The notes: a model not told the origin generated them from the letters alone. 64,000 bases of DNA from Bradyrhizobium sp. CIAT3101 (GCF_029714945.1 NZ_CP121634.1:8143001-8207000); one strand, 5' to 3'; counted from the first letter of the stretch, positions 8,052-16,845 are shown. A program made the numbers and translations.

Positions 8052-8411
8052 TTAGGCCGCCAGCATCTTGTTCACTTCGCTCACCAATTCGCGCAGGTGA
8101 ACGGGCTTCGACAGCACCTTGGCGTTCTTGGGGGCGTCCGAATCCGAGTTCAGGGCGACCGCGGCGAAGCCGGTGATGAACATGATCTTGATGTCGGGGT
8201 CGAGTTCCGAGGCCCGGCGGGCGAGCTCGATACCGTCCATCTCCGGCATCACGATGTCGGTCAGGAGCATCTCGAACGGCTCTTCCCGCAACCGCTGATA
8301 GGCGGCCATGCCGTTGTCATGGGACGAAACCTGAAAACCGGCGTTTTCCAGCGCCTTGACCAGGAAACGGCGCATGTCGTTGTCGTCTTCGGCGAGCAGG
8401 ATTTTTGGCAT
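8052..8411 (-). CDS. cpdR: CpdR-type single-domain response regulator
   Basis: This 119-residue protein is a lone receiver domain. It has the acidic pocket AEDDND near the N-terminus, the phospho-acceptor Asp52 in LLTDIVMPEMDG, the Thr switch residue in FITGF and the conserved Lys in LSKPV. It ends in LAA with no output domain. In Caulobacter and rhizobia, unphosphorylated CpdR docks substrates such as CtrA and PdeA onto ClpXP, and the CckA-ChpT phosphorelay turns it off. Length, KPV position and C-terminal hydrophobic end match that family. It stands alone, divergent from the amidohydrolase gene. Confidence 0.9.
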   Translation of the reverse strand: MPKILLAEDDNDMRRFLVKALENAGFQVSSHDNGMAAYQRLREEPFEMLLTDIVMPEMDGIELARRASELDPDIKIMFITGFAAVALNSDSDAPKNAKVLSKPVHLRELVSEVNKMLAA

Positions 8412-8749
8412 GGCAGGAACGTCGAATCCCCAAAGGATATGCAGAGGTCAGTAAGCCCGACAGAGGGTAAATTTCGGGTGAAAATCTTTACCCTGGGCCC
8501 GACCGGCGCCGCCTCTTGTGAACCCGAACGGGCTGCGAATCAATCTCGTCGCGCCGGCGCGTCCCCGCCTCCCTGCCCGCACGGTTAAGACATGTTCCAT
8601 GCGCCAATCACATCTTTTCGCTTGGCAGAATGGTTGCGATTCCGGACAATGACGACACATAAGAGCCGCTCGACCGGCCGAATCATTCGATCTGGGGCTT
8701 GCTGGATTTTGGCCGGATCGTGCGGCGTGAAGGGACGAAGCCTGAGAAG
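8412..8749. other. Divergent intergenic region with inverted repeat
   Basis: These 338 bases between cpdR and the amidohydrolase gene should hold both promoters. An imperfect palindrome has perfect outer arms GGGTAAA (8465-8471) and TTTACCC (8487-8493), about 50 bases upstream of the cpdR start. I see no TTAA-N7-TTAA CtrA box nearby. No gene is visible. Confidence 0.5.
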
Positions 8750-9640
8750 ATGACCCGGTTTGACGGCGACGCGTCGCCAGCCTTCGAGATCGTGGAGCCC
8801 GCCGAGTGGCGCGCGCCTGTTATCTTCAACTCACCGCATTCCGGCTCGACCTATCCGGACGAATTCCTCGCGGCATCGCGGATCGACCTGCCGCAACTCC
8901 GGCGATCCGAAGATTCCTTCATGGACGAGCTGATCGGCCATTTGAGCGATCGCGGCTTTCCGACCGTGCGGGTGAACTTTCCCCGCTCCTATGTCGACGT
9001 CAATCGCGAGCCCTATGAGCTCGACCCCCGCATGTTCACCGGCCGGCTGCCGAGCTTTGCCAACACGCGCTCGATGCGGGTCGCAGGCGGCCTCGGCACC
9101 ATTCCCCGCGTGGTCGGGGACGGCCAGGAGATCTATCGCGACCGTATCCTGGTCGACGACGCGCTGGCGCGGATCGAGACGCTGTACAAGCCCTACCATC
9201 GCGCGCTGCGCCGGCTGATCAACAAGGTGCACCAGATGTTCGGCACCGTGGTGCTGGTCGACTGTCATTCGATGCCGTCGGTCGGGGTCAGCAGAGACGA
9301 GCCGCGCCGGCCCGACATCGTGATCGGCGACCGCTACGGCACGAGCTGCACGCCGCTGCTGCCCGATCGCGTCGAGGAAACCATGACCGGGCTCGGCTAT
9401 TCGATCGGCCGCAACAAGCCCTATGCCGGCGGCTTCATCACCGAGCATTACGGCAACCCGGCGAGCGGCCTGCACGCGGTGCAGCTCGAGCTCAACCGCG
9501 CGATCTACATGGACGAGCGCCGCCGCGAGCGCGGTCCGCGCTTTGCGCAGGTGGCAAGCGACTTCGGCATTCTCGCCGATGTGCTGGCGACCACGATCCC
9601 GTTCGGCGATCTCGGCCCGTTCCAGGCCGCGGCGGAATAG
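8750..9640 (+). CDS. N-formylglutamate amidohydrolase family protein
   Basis: This 296-residue protein belongs to the N-formylglutamate amidohydrolase (HutG-like) family of Zn-dependent hydrolases that release formate from N-formyl-glutamate at the end of one histidine degradation route. Visible family motifs are the N-terminal NSPHSGSTYP (metal His), DVNREPYELDP, and DCHSMPS near residue 175. ATG at 8750 is preferred over the TTG at 8699 because the family homology begins just after it. No other hut genes are adjacent, so it may act on another N-formyl amino acid. The nearby hisN-like gene belongs to histidine synthesis, not breakdown. Confidence 0.85.
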   Translation: MTRFDGDASPAFEIVEPAEWRAPVIFNSPHSGSTYPDEFLAASRIDLPQLRRSEDSFMDELIGHLSDRGFPTVRVNFPRSYVDVNREPYELDPRMFTGRLPSFANTRSMRVAGGLGTIPRVVGDGQEIYRDRILVDDALARIETLYKPYHRALRRLINKVHQMFGTVVLVDCHSMPSVGVSRDEPRRPDIVIGDRYGTSCTPLLPDRVEETMTGLGYSIGRNKPYAGGFITEHYGNPASGLHAVQLELNRAIYMDERRRERGPRFAQVASDFGILADVLATTIPFGDLGPFQAAAE

Positions 9641-9751
9641 ACGCGAACTATTCTCGAACGATTTTGCTCGAACGATCGTGCTCGCTGCGAGAAGTGCGAA
9701 TGCGTTTTCGCTTCGCAAGCGTATGCGCGCTAAACTGAAAACGGAGACCCA

Positions 9752-9786
9752 AGAAAAAAGGGCCGCTTCTAATGAAGAAGCGGCCC
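9752..9786 (-). terminator. Rho-independent terminator of the small RNA
   Basis: On the minus strand GGGCCGCTTCT, loop TCATT and AGAAGCGGCCC form a perfect 11-bp hairpin (9760-9786), followed directly by a T-rich tail TTTTTTCTT. Confidence 0.92.
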
Positions 9787-9843
9787 AAGTCTAGGGAGGA
9801 AACGCCCAAGGAGGGCAGCGGTAACGCAGAGCGCTACCGCACC
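9752..9843 (-). ncRNA. suhB/MmgR (alpha-r8)-like small RNA
   Basis: Read on the minus strand this ~92-base segment has three consecutive elements. First is a hairpin with arms GCGGTA and TACCGC (9818-9840). Second is a hairpin GCCC-TCCTT-GGGC. A single-stranded TTTCCTCCCTAGACTT follows, then a strong terminator. The unpaired CCTCC sequences are anti-Shine-Dalgarno-like, as expected for an RNA that blocks translation starts. It has its own promoter at 9850-9878. Length, order of elements, the TTTCCTCCCT stretch and the position divergent from an inositol-monophosphatase-family gene agree with the Rfam suhB family (MmgR in Sinorhizobium, which tunes storage polymer genes). Assigned from memory of that family, not from a covariance search. 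Confidence 0.75.
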
Positions 9844-9849
9844 GCAACA

Positions 9850-9878
9850 ATATGCGGCCGCGCCGCACAAAGCGCAAG
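9850..9878 (-). promoter_or_regulatory. Promoter of the small RNA
   Basis: On the minus strand CTTGCG (9873-9878) and GCATAT (9850-9855) are 17 bases apart, the rhizobial housekeeping spacing. The predicted start near 9843 places the first RNA hairpin at the very 5' end. The ~300 bases from here to hisN at 10177 show no gene. Confidence 0.6.
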
Positions 9879-10176
9879 GGCTTTTGAGCCGTTTCCCATG
9901 CAAAAACACATGGCTCATTTGCTTCCAGCGAAATCCAGATTCAGTTTCTTTGATAAGGAATTTCAATGGGTTGATTGTCATTTGCATACGAACGAGGCAT
10001 ACGCGGAACTAAGTTCTCAACACTGTGATCGATATTTGGCCAGCATATAGCTCGCCTGGGCCGCCGGTATCCGCATCCAAAATACCAGGGTGCAAATCAA
10101 GACAGCGCTGCACGCGAGAGGCGAATTGAGCTAGGCAGATGAAAGCTTCACCCGACTTTCGTTTTGAGGATGCGCC

Positions 10177-10959
10177 GTGACGGTGATCGACTTCTCAGCC
10201 TTCATCGGACGGCTTGCCACCGCCTCCGGCGAAACCATCCTGCCGTTCTTCCGGACCTCGCTGTCGATCGACGACAAGAGCAAGACCAAGGATTTCGATC
10301 CGGTGACGGAAGCCGACCGCGCCGCCGAAGCGGTGATGCGGCGGCTGATCAAGGCGAGCTTTCCCCAGCACGGCATCGTCGGCGAGGAATTCGGCAACGA
10401 GCGCGAGGACGCCGATTATGTCTGGGTGCTCGATCCCATCGACGGCACGAAGTCGTTCATCGGCGGCTTTCCGATCTGGGGAACGCTGATCGCGCTGCTG
10501 CACAAGGGCACGCCGGTCTACGGCATGATGCACCAGCCCTTCATTGGCGAGCGTTTTTCCGGCGATAACGGCTCAGCCATTTACAAAGGCCCATCGGGCG
10601 AGCGCCGGCTCCAGGTCCGCCGCTGTGCTTCACTGTCGGAGGCGACGACCTACACCACCTCTCCCTTGCTGATGAACGAGCGCGACCGCGCCATTTTCGG
10701 CCGGATCGAGCAGGGCGCGCGGCTGTCGCGCTATGGCGGCGATTGCTACTCCTATTGCATGCTGGCGGCCGGCCATGTCGACCTCGTGGTCGAGACCGAG
10801 CTGAAGCCGTACGACATCGCAGCCCTGATCCCGATCGTGACCGGCGCCGGCGGCGTCGTCACCACATGGGAAGGCAAGCCGGCCCAGGGCGGCGGCCGCA
10901 TCGTCGCGGCCGGCGACGCCAGGGTGCACGAAGAAGCACTGAAACTGCTCAACCAGTAA
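10177..10959 (+). CDS. hisN: Histidinol-phosphatase, inositol monophosphatase family
   Basis: This 260-residue protein has the metal-binding motifs of the inositol monophosphatase superfamily: the Glu of GEEFG near residue 69, DPIDGTKSFI near 85-94, and a C-terminal YDIAALIPIVTGAGG. The F at the end of the DGT motif, the GGDCYSY segment and the YDIAAL (in place of WDxAA) are typical of the HisN type, which removes phosphate from histidinol phosphate in histidine synthesis. A SuhB or CysQ role is less likely on these residues. Two Mg ions are expected in the active site. It is followed 22 bases later by an ABC-independent binding protein gene. Confidence 0.82.
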   Translation: MTVIDFSAFIGRLATASGETILPFFRTSLSIDDKSKTKDFDPVTEADRAAEAVMRRLIKASFPQHGIVGEEFGNEREDADYVWVLDPIDGTKSFIGGFPIWGTLIALLHKGTPVYGMMHQPFIGERFSGDNGSAIYKGPSGERRLQVRRCASLSEATTYTTSPLLMNERDRAIFGRIEQGARLSRYGGDCYSYCMLAAGHVDLVVETELKPYDIAALIPIVTGAGGVVTTWEGKPAQGGGRIVAAGDARVHEEALKLLNQ

Positions 10960-10981
10960 CAAGCGCCAGCGGGAGGCTTGC

Positions 10982-11947
10982 ATGACCATCTCACGCAGGC
11001 TTCTCGTTGGATTGTTTCTGCTGCTGCCGTCCGTGGCGGCAGCGCAAAATTTTCCGGCAAAGCCGATCAAGCTGATCGTGCCGTTCCCGGCCGGCGGTCC
11101 CAACGACATCATCGCCCGCGTCATCGGCCAGCGCATGTCGGAACTGTCAGGACAGCCGGTGCTGATCGACAATCGCGGCGGCCAGGGCGGCGTGCTCGGC
11201 ACCGACGCGGTCGCAAAGAGCCCGCCCGATGGCTACACCATCGCGATCTCCTCCGCCGGCGCGCTCGCGATCAGCCCGAGCATGGAGAAGGTCGCTTACG
11301 ACACGCTTGCCGATCTCACGCCGGTGACGCTGGTGGCGACCGTGCCGGAAATGCTGGTCGTGGCCACCAACGTGCCCGCCAAGGACATCGGCGAGCTGAT
11401 CGCGCTCGCGAAAGCGCAGCCCGGAAAGCTCAACTTCGCCTCCTCCGGCCCCGGCAGCCTGCCGCATCTCGCCGGTGAATTGTTCAAGCTGACGGCCAAG
11501 ATCGACATCGTACATGTGCCCTATCGTGGCGCCGCGCCGGCGGTGAACGATCTCTTGGGCCAGCAGGTGCAGATGACATTCCTCGACCTCCCGGTGCTGC
11601 TGCCGCAGGTCAAGGCCGGCGCCCTCAAGCCGATCGCGGTCGGCTCGGCTGAACGCGCCCCGACCGCCCCTGACGTGCCGACGACGAAGGAAGCGGGTTT
11701 CCCCGATCTGCGCATCGAGAACTGGTACGGCATGGTCGCGCCCAAGGGCACGCCGAAGGAGATCGTCACGGCGCTGCATGACCTCGCGATCAAGGCGATG
11801 GCGGATCCCGCGGTGAAGGACAAGCTCGCGCAGCAGGGTGCAACGCTTGTCGGCGACGAGCCGGAGCATTTTCGAAAGTTCATCGCGGATGAGACCGCGA
11901 AATGGGCGAAGGTAATCAAGGACGCCGGTGTGGAGACGGCGAAGTAG
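10982..11947 (+). CDS. Bug-family periplasmic binding protein (TctC-like)
   Basis: This 321-residue protein has a cleavable signal (hydrophobic residues 8-20, cleavage after AAAQ). The opening strand NFPAKPIKLIVPFPAGGPND is diagnostic of Bug or TctC-type receptors. These bind small carboxylates with two water-mediated loops and feed tripartite tricarboxylate transporters or act as orphan sensors. No TctA or TctB genes are adjacent, so this is one of the orphan receptors common in beta- and alphaproteobacteria. The ligand cannot be predicted. The gene follows hisN closely, but functional linkage is unlikely. Confidence 0.9.
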   Translation: MTISRRLLVGLFLLLPSVAAAQNFPAKPIKLIVPFPAGGPNDIIARVIGQRMSELSGQPVLIDNRGGQGGVLGTDAVAKSPPDGYTIAISSAGALAISPSMEKVAYDTLADLTPVTLVATVPEMLVVATNVPAKDIGELIALAKAQPGKLNFASSGPGSLPHLAGELFKLTAKIDIVHVPYRGAAPAVNDLLGQQVQMTFLDLPVLLPQVKAGALKPIAVGSAERAPTAPDVPTTKEAGFPDLRIENWYGMVAPKGTPKEIVTALHDLAIKAMADPAVKDKLAQQGATLVGDEPEHFRKFIADETAKWAKVIKDAGVETAK

Positions 11948-11959
11948 CGCGCTCTTTCT

Positions 11960-12146
11960 TACCCTCCCCTGGAGGGGTCCGAGACGAGCGTAGCTCGCTC
12001 GTGGGTCGGCTCACATTGAGCGCAGCGAAAAGTGAGCCGGGGTGGGGTGACGGTCTCTCCAGCTCCAACAGTGCCCGAGTGGAGAGATCACCCCACCCCG
12101 CTCGCGCTTCGCGCGAACGACCCTCCCCCTCCAGGGGAGGGTAAGA
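11960..12146. repeat. Long intergenic palindrome, family B
   Basis: The outer arms ACCCTCCCCTGGAGGG (from 11961) and CCTCCAGGGGAGGGT (12129-12143) are reverse complements. Inner arms TGGGGTGA and TCACCCCA also pair. It sits between the converging Bug gene and LysR gene. A second full copy occupies 38803-38968 and a short hairpin fragment lies at 34558-34583. Confidence 0.85.
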
Positions 12147-12152
12147 GTCATC

Positions 12153-13043
12153 TTACACCGCAGCCGCCCTCAAATGCTCCACCAGCATCTTGGCCGGCTT
12201 TGGCAATGCCTTGAAGCTGCGCGCGCAGATCACGAGGCGGCGATTGGCCCAGGCGTCGCGCAGGCGGACCATGGCGAGCGGCATGAGTTTGGCGCAGCGG
12301 CGGGCGGCGGATTCCGGGACCAATGCGACGCCGACATCGGCCGAGACCAGCTGGCAGATCGCATCGAAGTCGCGCAGGCGCGCGCGGAAATGCGGGCGCA
12401 TGCCGAGCCGCGCGGCGTGCTTTGAAATATGCATCTGAAGCGCGGTGGCGCTGGTCAGGCCGACAAACTCGCAGGCGTTGGCCTCCTGAAAATCGATCTG
12501 GCGGCGGCCGGCGAACGGGCCTCGTTTGGAGGTCACCAGCGTCAGGCGATCCTCGCTGAACACGAAACGCTCGACATGATCGGGCAACGCGTGCTCGGCG
12601 GCGAAGCCGAGGTCGGCGGCGCCCGCGGTGATCGCGGCCGCGATGTCGGTGCTCTCGCGCTCCTCGATGTCGATGGCGACGTCGCGATGCTCGCGCAGGA
12701 AGCCGGCCAGCGCCTTCGGCAGATGCTCCGACAGGCCCGAGGTGTTGGCGAGGAAATGCACGCTGGCGCGCACGCCGCTGGCAAAGCCCGCGAGATCGCC
12801 GCGCATGGCGTCGATCTGGTGGATCACGAGCCGCGCGTGATCCAGCAGGCTCTCGCCGGCCGCGGTCAATTCGACGCCGCGGCGCCCGCGCTTGAGCAGC
12901 GCGACGCCAAGTGCATCCTCGAGCCCCTTGATCCGCGCGCTGGCGGAGGCCAGCGCCAAATGCGACCGCTCCGCGCCGCGGGTGATGCTGCGCTGGTCGG
13001 CGACCGCAATAAACAGCTGGAGATCGACGAGATCGAAGCGCAC
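12153..13043 (-). CDS. LysR-family transcriptional regulator
   Basis: This protein of about 296 residues has an N-terminal winged helix-turn-helix (DLQLFIAVADQRSITRGAER and the following recognition helix) and a periplasmic-binding-protein-like effector domain from about residue 90. The GTG at 13043 is chosen because GGAGGA lies seven bases upstream of it; a TTG at 13058 would place that ribosome site inside the gene. It is divergent from the TauE-type transporter 96 bases away, the usual layout for a regulator and its target. The effector is unknown, perhaps the sulfonate or organic acid handled by that transporter. Confidence 0.88.
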   Translation of the reverse strand: MRFDLVDLQLFIAVADQRSITRGAERSHLALASASARIKGLEDALGVALLKRGRRGVELTAAGESLLDHARLVIHQIDAMRGDLAGFASGVRASVHFLANTSGLSEHLPKALAGFLREHRDVAIDIEERESTDIAAAITAGAADLGFAAEHALPDHVERFVFSEDRLTLVTSKRGPFAGRRQIDFQEANACEFVGLTSATALQMHISKHAARLGMRPHFRARLRDFDAICQLVSADVGVALVPESAARRCAKLMPLAMVRLRDAWANRRLVICARSFKALPKPAKMLVEHLRAAAV

Positions 13044-13139
13044 CTTTGCTTCCTCCAAAATGAGCCTTCGCTGTCAACGAAGGCTGTCTCCGTAACCTCC
13101 AGATTGTGCCTGGGCGCAGCTTCGGTCAATGTGGCTCGC

Positions 13140-13892
13140 ATGATTGATCCGCTTCTCATTCTGATCGCCGCCGTCTTCCTGGTCGCCGGCTTCGTCAAGG
13201 GCGTCGTCGGGCTCGGCCTGCCGACGGTGTCCATGGGCCTGCTCGCGGTGAACATGGCGCCGAGCCGCGCGATCGCCATCGTGATCGTGCCCGCCATCGT
13301 CACCAACATCTGGCAGACCTTCGTCGGCCCTCATCTACGCGACATCCTGAGGCGGCTGTGGCCGCTGATGATCGGCACCGTGGTCGGATGCTGGCTCAAT
13401 GCCGGCGCGCTGACCGGGCCCTATGCCCGCTACGGCACCGTGGTCCTCGGCATCCTGCTGGTGATCTACGCCATCATCGGCCTCAGCAAATTCAAATTCC
13501 ACGTGGCACCGCAGAACGAGAAATGGGTCGGCGGCGTGGTCGGCGTGATCACCGGTGTGATCTCGGCCTCGACCGGCGTGCAGGTGATCCCCTCGATGCC
13601 GTTCATGCAGGCGATCGGCATGGAGAAGGACGAGCTGGTGCAGGCGCTCGGCGTGTTCTTCACCACCGCAACGCTGGCGCTCGCCTTCAATCTCACCGCC
13701 GGCGGCCTGCTGACGCCAGCCAATGCCGTGCCGGGCACGGTGGCGATGGCCATGGCCTTTGCCGGCATGTTCGTCGGCCAGTCGGTGCGGGCGAAAATGC
13801 CGGCGGAGGCGTTCCGCCGCTGGTTCCTGGTCGCGATGATCTTGCTCGGCGTCTATCTCGCCGGCAGCGCGCTGCTGAAGGAATTTGCGTAA
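13140..13892 (+). CDS. TauE/SafE-family anion permease
   Basis: This 250-residue integral membrane protein has about eight hydrophobic segments and the two internally repeated family motifs: AGFVKGVVGLGLPTVS near the N-terminus, and GVVGVITGVISASTGVQVIP after the midpoint. The family moves sulfite, sulfoacetate and other sulfonates or small organic anions across the inner membrane. ATG at 13140 is the first ATG fitting the first helix. It is probably controlled by the divergent LysR gene. Substrate not determined by sequence. Confidence 0.88.
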   Translation: MIDPLLILIAAVFLVAGFVKGVVGLGLPTVSMGLLAVNMAPSRAIAIVIVPAIVTNIWQTFVGPHLRDILRRLWPLMIGTVVGCWLNAGALTGPYARYGTVVLGILLVIYAIIGLSKFKFHVAPQNEKWVGGVVGVITGVISASTGVQVIPSMPFMQAIGMEKDELVQALGVFFTTATLALAFNLTAGGLLTPANAVPGTVAMAMAFAGMFVGQSVRAKMPAEAFRRWFLVAMILLGVYLAGSALLKEFA

Positions 13893-13901
13893 GGAAGAAT
13901 T

Positions 13902-13992
13902 GTCGGGTGGGCAAAGCGAAGCGTGCCCACGCATTTTTTGTAACCGAGAGAGGTGGTGGGCACGGCGCAAGTGCGCCTTTGCCCACCCTACG
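13902..13992. repeat. Dispersed intergenic palindrome, family C
   Basis: GTCGGGTGGGCAAAGCG at the left (13902-13918) is mirrored by CCTTTGCCCACCCTACG-like sequence at the right end, with a second internal pair CGTGCCCAC and GTGGGCACG. It fills the space between the converging TauE and LysE genes and may act as a bidirectional transcript end. Confidence 0.7.
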
Positions 13993-14018
13993 AAGCCTGC
14001 ATCATCCGTTCGGACGAG

Positions 14019-14651
14019 CTAGCGCGTCTCCAGCATGGCGACGCGGATACCGAGATAGATGAAGAGGCCGCCCAGCGTCCGATTGACCCAGGCGATCACG
14101 CCTTCCGACTGCCGCAGCCGGTTGGCGGCCTTGGCCGCGAACCGCGCCAGCACCAGGCACCACAGCGTGCCCGTGGAGATGAAGATCAGGCCGAGCGTCA
14201 GAAAGGCGAGCGGCTTGTGGGGCGCATCGGCTGCGACGAATTGAGGCAGGAAAGCCAGGAAGAACAGCGCGACCTTGGGATTGAGCGCGTTGGTGAAGAC
14301 GCCCTGGAGGAAAACCCGCCGCAGCGAGTTCCGCTCGGCCTCGTCCTTAACCGCCACCAGCGCCGGGCGCGACCACAGCATCTGGAGCCCGGTCAGGACC
14401 AGATAGGCCGCACCGACCAGCTTCAGGATCGAAAATGCGGTGGATGAGGCCATCAGAAGCGCCGAAAGGCCGATTGCGGCGCCCGCCACATGGAAAAAGC
14501 AGCCGCAACTGATGCCGAAGGCGGCCGCCGCCCCGCCGCGCCAGCCCATCTGCATGCTGCGGCCGATCACATAGACCGAATCCGGCCCCGGCGTGATGTT
14601 GAGCAGCACGCCCGACAGGACGAAGAGCCAGATTTCGTGAATACCCAGCAT
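14019..14651 (-). CDS. LysE/RhtB-family amino acid exporter
   Basis: This 210-residue membrane protein has about six hydrophobic segments and the family signature in the first loop (LNITPGPDSVYVIGRS, residues 17-32, where the PGP motif is characteristic). It exports amino acids or their derivatives, typically homoserine lactone, threonine or leucine analogues. It is a single-gene unit between two intergenic stretches. No adjacent LysG-type regulator is present. The exact substrate is not readable. Confidence 0.88.
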   Translation of the reverse strand: MLGIHEIWLFVLSGVLLNITPGPDSVYVIGRSMQMGWRGGAAAAFGISCGCFFHVAGAAIGLSALLMASSTAFSILKLVGAAYLVLTGLQMLWSRPALVAVKDEAERNSLRRVFLQGVFTNALNPKVALFFLAFLPQFVAADAPHKPLAFLTLGLIFISTGTLWCLVLARFAAKAANRLRQSEGVIAWVNRTLGGLFIYLGIRVAMLETR

Positions 14652-14873
14652 GTCAGTGACCCGACGCTGCGACCGTTCGTCTCAAGAGCTGCCCTTAGTC
14701 GGTTCGCGTCCCGCCGTCCACTGCCGCGATTGCGGAGAATTTACCTCGAATTTGCAATGCGGATCACACTTTCGCTCGGCGCCATCTGCTCTATAAAGGC
14801 AGGGTTTTGACACGCGGGATTCGAGGCGCCTGCCACGCGGTGGCTATCCCCTCTCCGTTGGAGCTCCGAGGAT

Positions 14874-16670
14874 ATGGAAAGACGTCTGGCCGCCATCGTC
14901 TGCGCCGATGTCGCCGGCTATTCGCGGATGATGGGCCATGACGAGGCCGGCACCCATGCCGCCTTCAAGGCCCATCGCAGCGCGATCCATCCGATCATCC
15001 TCAATCACGGCGGCCGTGTCGTCAAAAACACCGGCGACGGCTTCCTGCTGGAATTCCCCTCCATCGTCGGCGCCGCCGAGGCCGCGATCGCGATGCAGGT
15101 GCTGATGGCGGAGCGCAATCACCATCTGCCTGCCGAACGCACCATGCAATTCCGGCTCGGCATCCATATGGGTGACGTCATCGCCGACGAGGACGAGGTG
15201 TTCGGCGACGATGTCAACATCGCCGTCCGGCTCGAGTCGGTGTCGAGCCCCGGCGGGTTCGCGATCTCGACCAAGGCCTATCGCGAGGCCAGCAAGCATC
15301 TCACCGTGCCGCTGGTCGATGGCGGCAACCACCGTTTCAAGAACATCAAGGATCCGATCGGGGTCTGGACCTGGACGCCCGACGGCGCGACTGCACTCGC
15401 GCCCGAGCTGAAGGAAGGGTCCGCACTCTCGCAGCAATACCGCACAGCCATCGTCGGCGTGCTGCCGTTTGCCAATCTCAGCGACGCCCAGGATGAATAT
15501 TTCTCCGACGGCCTGACCGAGGATCTGATCCACGCGCTGTCGCTGCAATCATTCTACCGCGTGCTGAGCCGCAACTCGACCTTCCCCTTCAAGGGCAAGA
15601 CTGTCAGCACCCGCGTGATCGCGCGCGAGATCGACGCCACCTATCTGATCCAGGGCTCGGTGCGGCGCGCCGGCGCCAAGATCCGCGTCACTGCCGAGCT
15701 GATCGCGCCGGAGACCGGCGAGCAGCTCTGGACCGGCCGTTACGACCGCGACATCGGCGATCTCTTCGCGATGCAGGACGAGATCACGACCAACCTGTCC
15801 GCGGCGATCGCCACCGAGATCGTCCGGGCCGAGGCCTCCGCGCCCGCGCGCCCCACCACCGACATCACCGCCTGGGACCGCTTCCTGAAGGGCCTGTCGC
15901 ATTATTACCGGCACACCAAGGAAGATATGGGCATCGCCGTCGCCCTGTTCCGGGAGGCGATCGCGCTCGACCCAAAACTGTCGATCGCGCACGCCTATCT
16001 CGCCACGATCCAGATCCAGAGCATCCAGTTCGGCTGGGTCAAGGGCACGCGCGAGATGTGGACTGAGGCGATGCAGCTGGCCGAGACCAGCGTCCGGCTC
16101 GACCCGCGCTCCTCCTTTGCGTTTTCCATCCTGTCCTGGGCGCACGCGATGGAAGGCCATGACGAGGCCGCGATGGACGCGGCCAAGCGCGCCGTCGCGC
16201 TCAACCCCTACGACATGGGCGCACGCGGCGTGCTCGGCATCTGCCATTTCGTCATCGGCGAGCACCGCCAGGCGATCGAGCTGTTCTCGATGGCCGCCCA
16301 GCGCGACAACGGCGACCCGCGTTATCAATGGGCCGCGCTGAACGCCTTCAGCCATTATCTGCTCAGGCAATATGACGCGACGCTGTCATGGGCGCGCGAG
16401 CAGCTCTACATCAACCCTAACCACATGCAGGCGCTGGCGATCCGCGCTGCGGCGCTGGCGCAATTGGGCCGGACCGACGAGGCGACGGAAGCGACCGGCG
16501 TGCTGATGGGCAATTACCCGACCCTGAATGTCGACCGCCATCTGCGGAATTTTCACTGGAAGCGGCCCGAGGACATCGCGCATTACCGCGACGGGCTCCT
16601 GAAGGCGGCCGTCCCGGCCAGCAAGCTCACGCTGGTCCAAAGCGACGTCAAACGCGCCGCCGAGTCGTGA
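14874..16670 (+). CDS. Class III adenylate/guanylate cyclase with TolB-like and TPR regions
   Basis: This 598-residue protein has three parts. Residues 1-170 are a class III cyclase domain with both metal-binding Asp residues (Asp12 in CADVAGYSRMM and Asp55 in NTGDGFLLEF). About 195-320 is a TolB-like segment (VGVLPFANLSD, FSDGLTEDLI, YLIQGSVRR). About 330-590 carries TPR-like helical repeats. There is no signal peptide or transmembrane helix, so it is soluble. Rhizobia carry many paralogs of this architecture; the C-terminal region is thought to sense or scaffold, but this is unproven. Whether the product is cAMP or cGMP cannot be assigned here. It is monocistronic. Confidence 0.88.
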   Translation: MERRLAAIVCADVAGYSRMMGHDEAGTHAAFKAHRSAIHPIILNHGGRVVKNTGDGFLLEFPSIVGAAEAAIAMQVLMAERNHHLPAERTMQFRLGIHMGDVIADEDEVFGDDVNIAVRLESVSSPGGFAISTKAYREASKHLTVPLVDGGNHRFKNIKDPIGVWTWTPDGATALAPELKEGSALSQQYRTAIVGVLPFANLSDAQDEYFSDGLTEDLIHALSLQSFYRVLSRNSTFPFKGKTVSTRVIAREIDATYLIQGSVRRAGAKIRVTAELIAPETGEQLWTGRYDRDIGDLFAMQDEITTNLSAAIATEIVRAEASAPARPTTDITAWDRFLKGLSHYYRHTKEDMGIAVALFREAIALDPKLSIAHAYLATIQIQSIQFGWVKGTREMWTEAMQLAETSVRLDPRSSFAFSILSWAHAMEGHDEAAMDAAKRAVALNPYDMGARGVLGICHFVIGEHRQAIELFSMAAQRDNGDPRYQWAALNAFSHYLLRQYDATLSWAREQLYINPNHMQALAIRAAALAQLGRTDEATEATGVLMGNYPTLNVDRHLRNFHWKRPEDIAHYRDGLLKAAVPASKLTLVQSDVKRAAES

Positions 16671-16710
16671 AGGCAACGGCCGTCGGGCGGCGATCTCTCG
16701 CCCAGTTTTA

Positions 16711-16739
16711 TTGACACGACAGTGAATTCAGCCACACTT
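16711..16739 (+). promoter_or_regulatory. Possible promoter of the diheme cytochrome gene
   Basis: TTGACA (16711-16716) and ACACTT (16734-16739) are 17 bases apart, about 107 bases before the ATG at 16846. The -35 box is perfect and the -10 box is weak. Confidence 0.4.
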
Positions 16740-16845
16740 CGCCACACGCTGAAGTAGTATAGGTTGCTGTCGGTTTGTTAGGACTTTCCGCGCTTGATCG
16801 GCGCGTCTGCATTTCACGATTCGCTGTTTTCAGGATTTTTGGGCC

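Noticed and set aside
9772..10050. 92-codon frame upstream of hisN
   Set aside because: Starts within the terminator hairpin of the small RNA and has no ribosome site or family; the region is better explained by the sRNA and its promoter.
12429..13139. Frame extending the TauE gene far upstream
   Set aside because: It runs antisense through the LysR gene; the permease homology begins at 13140.
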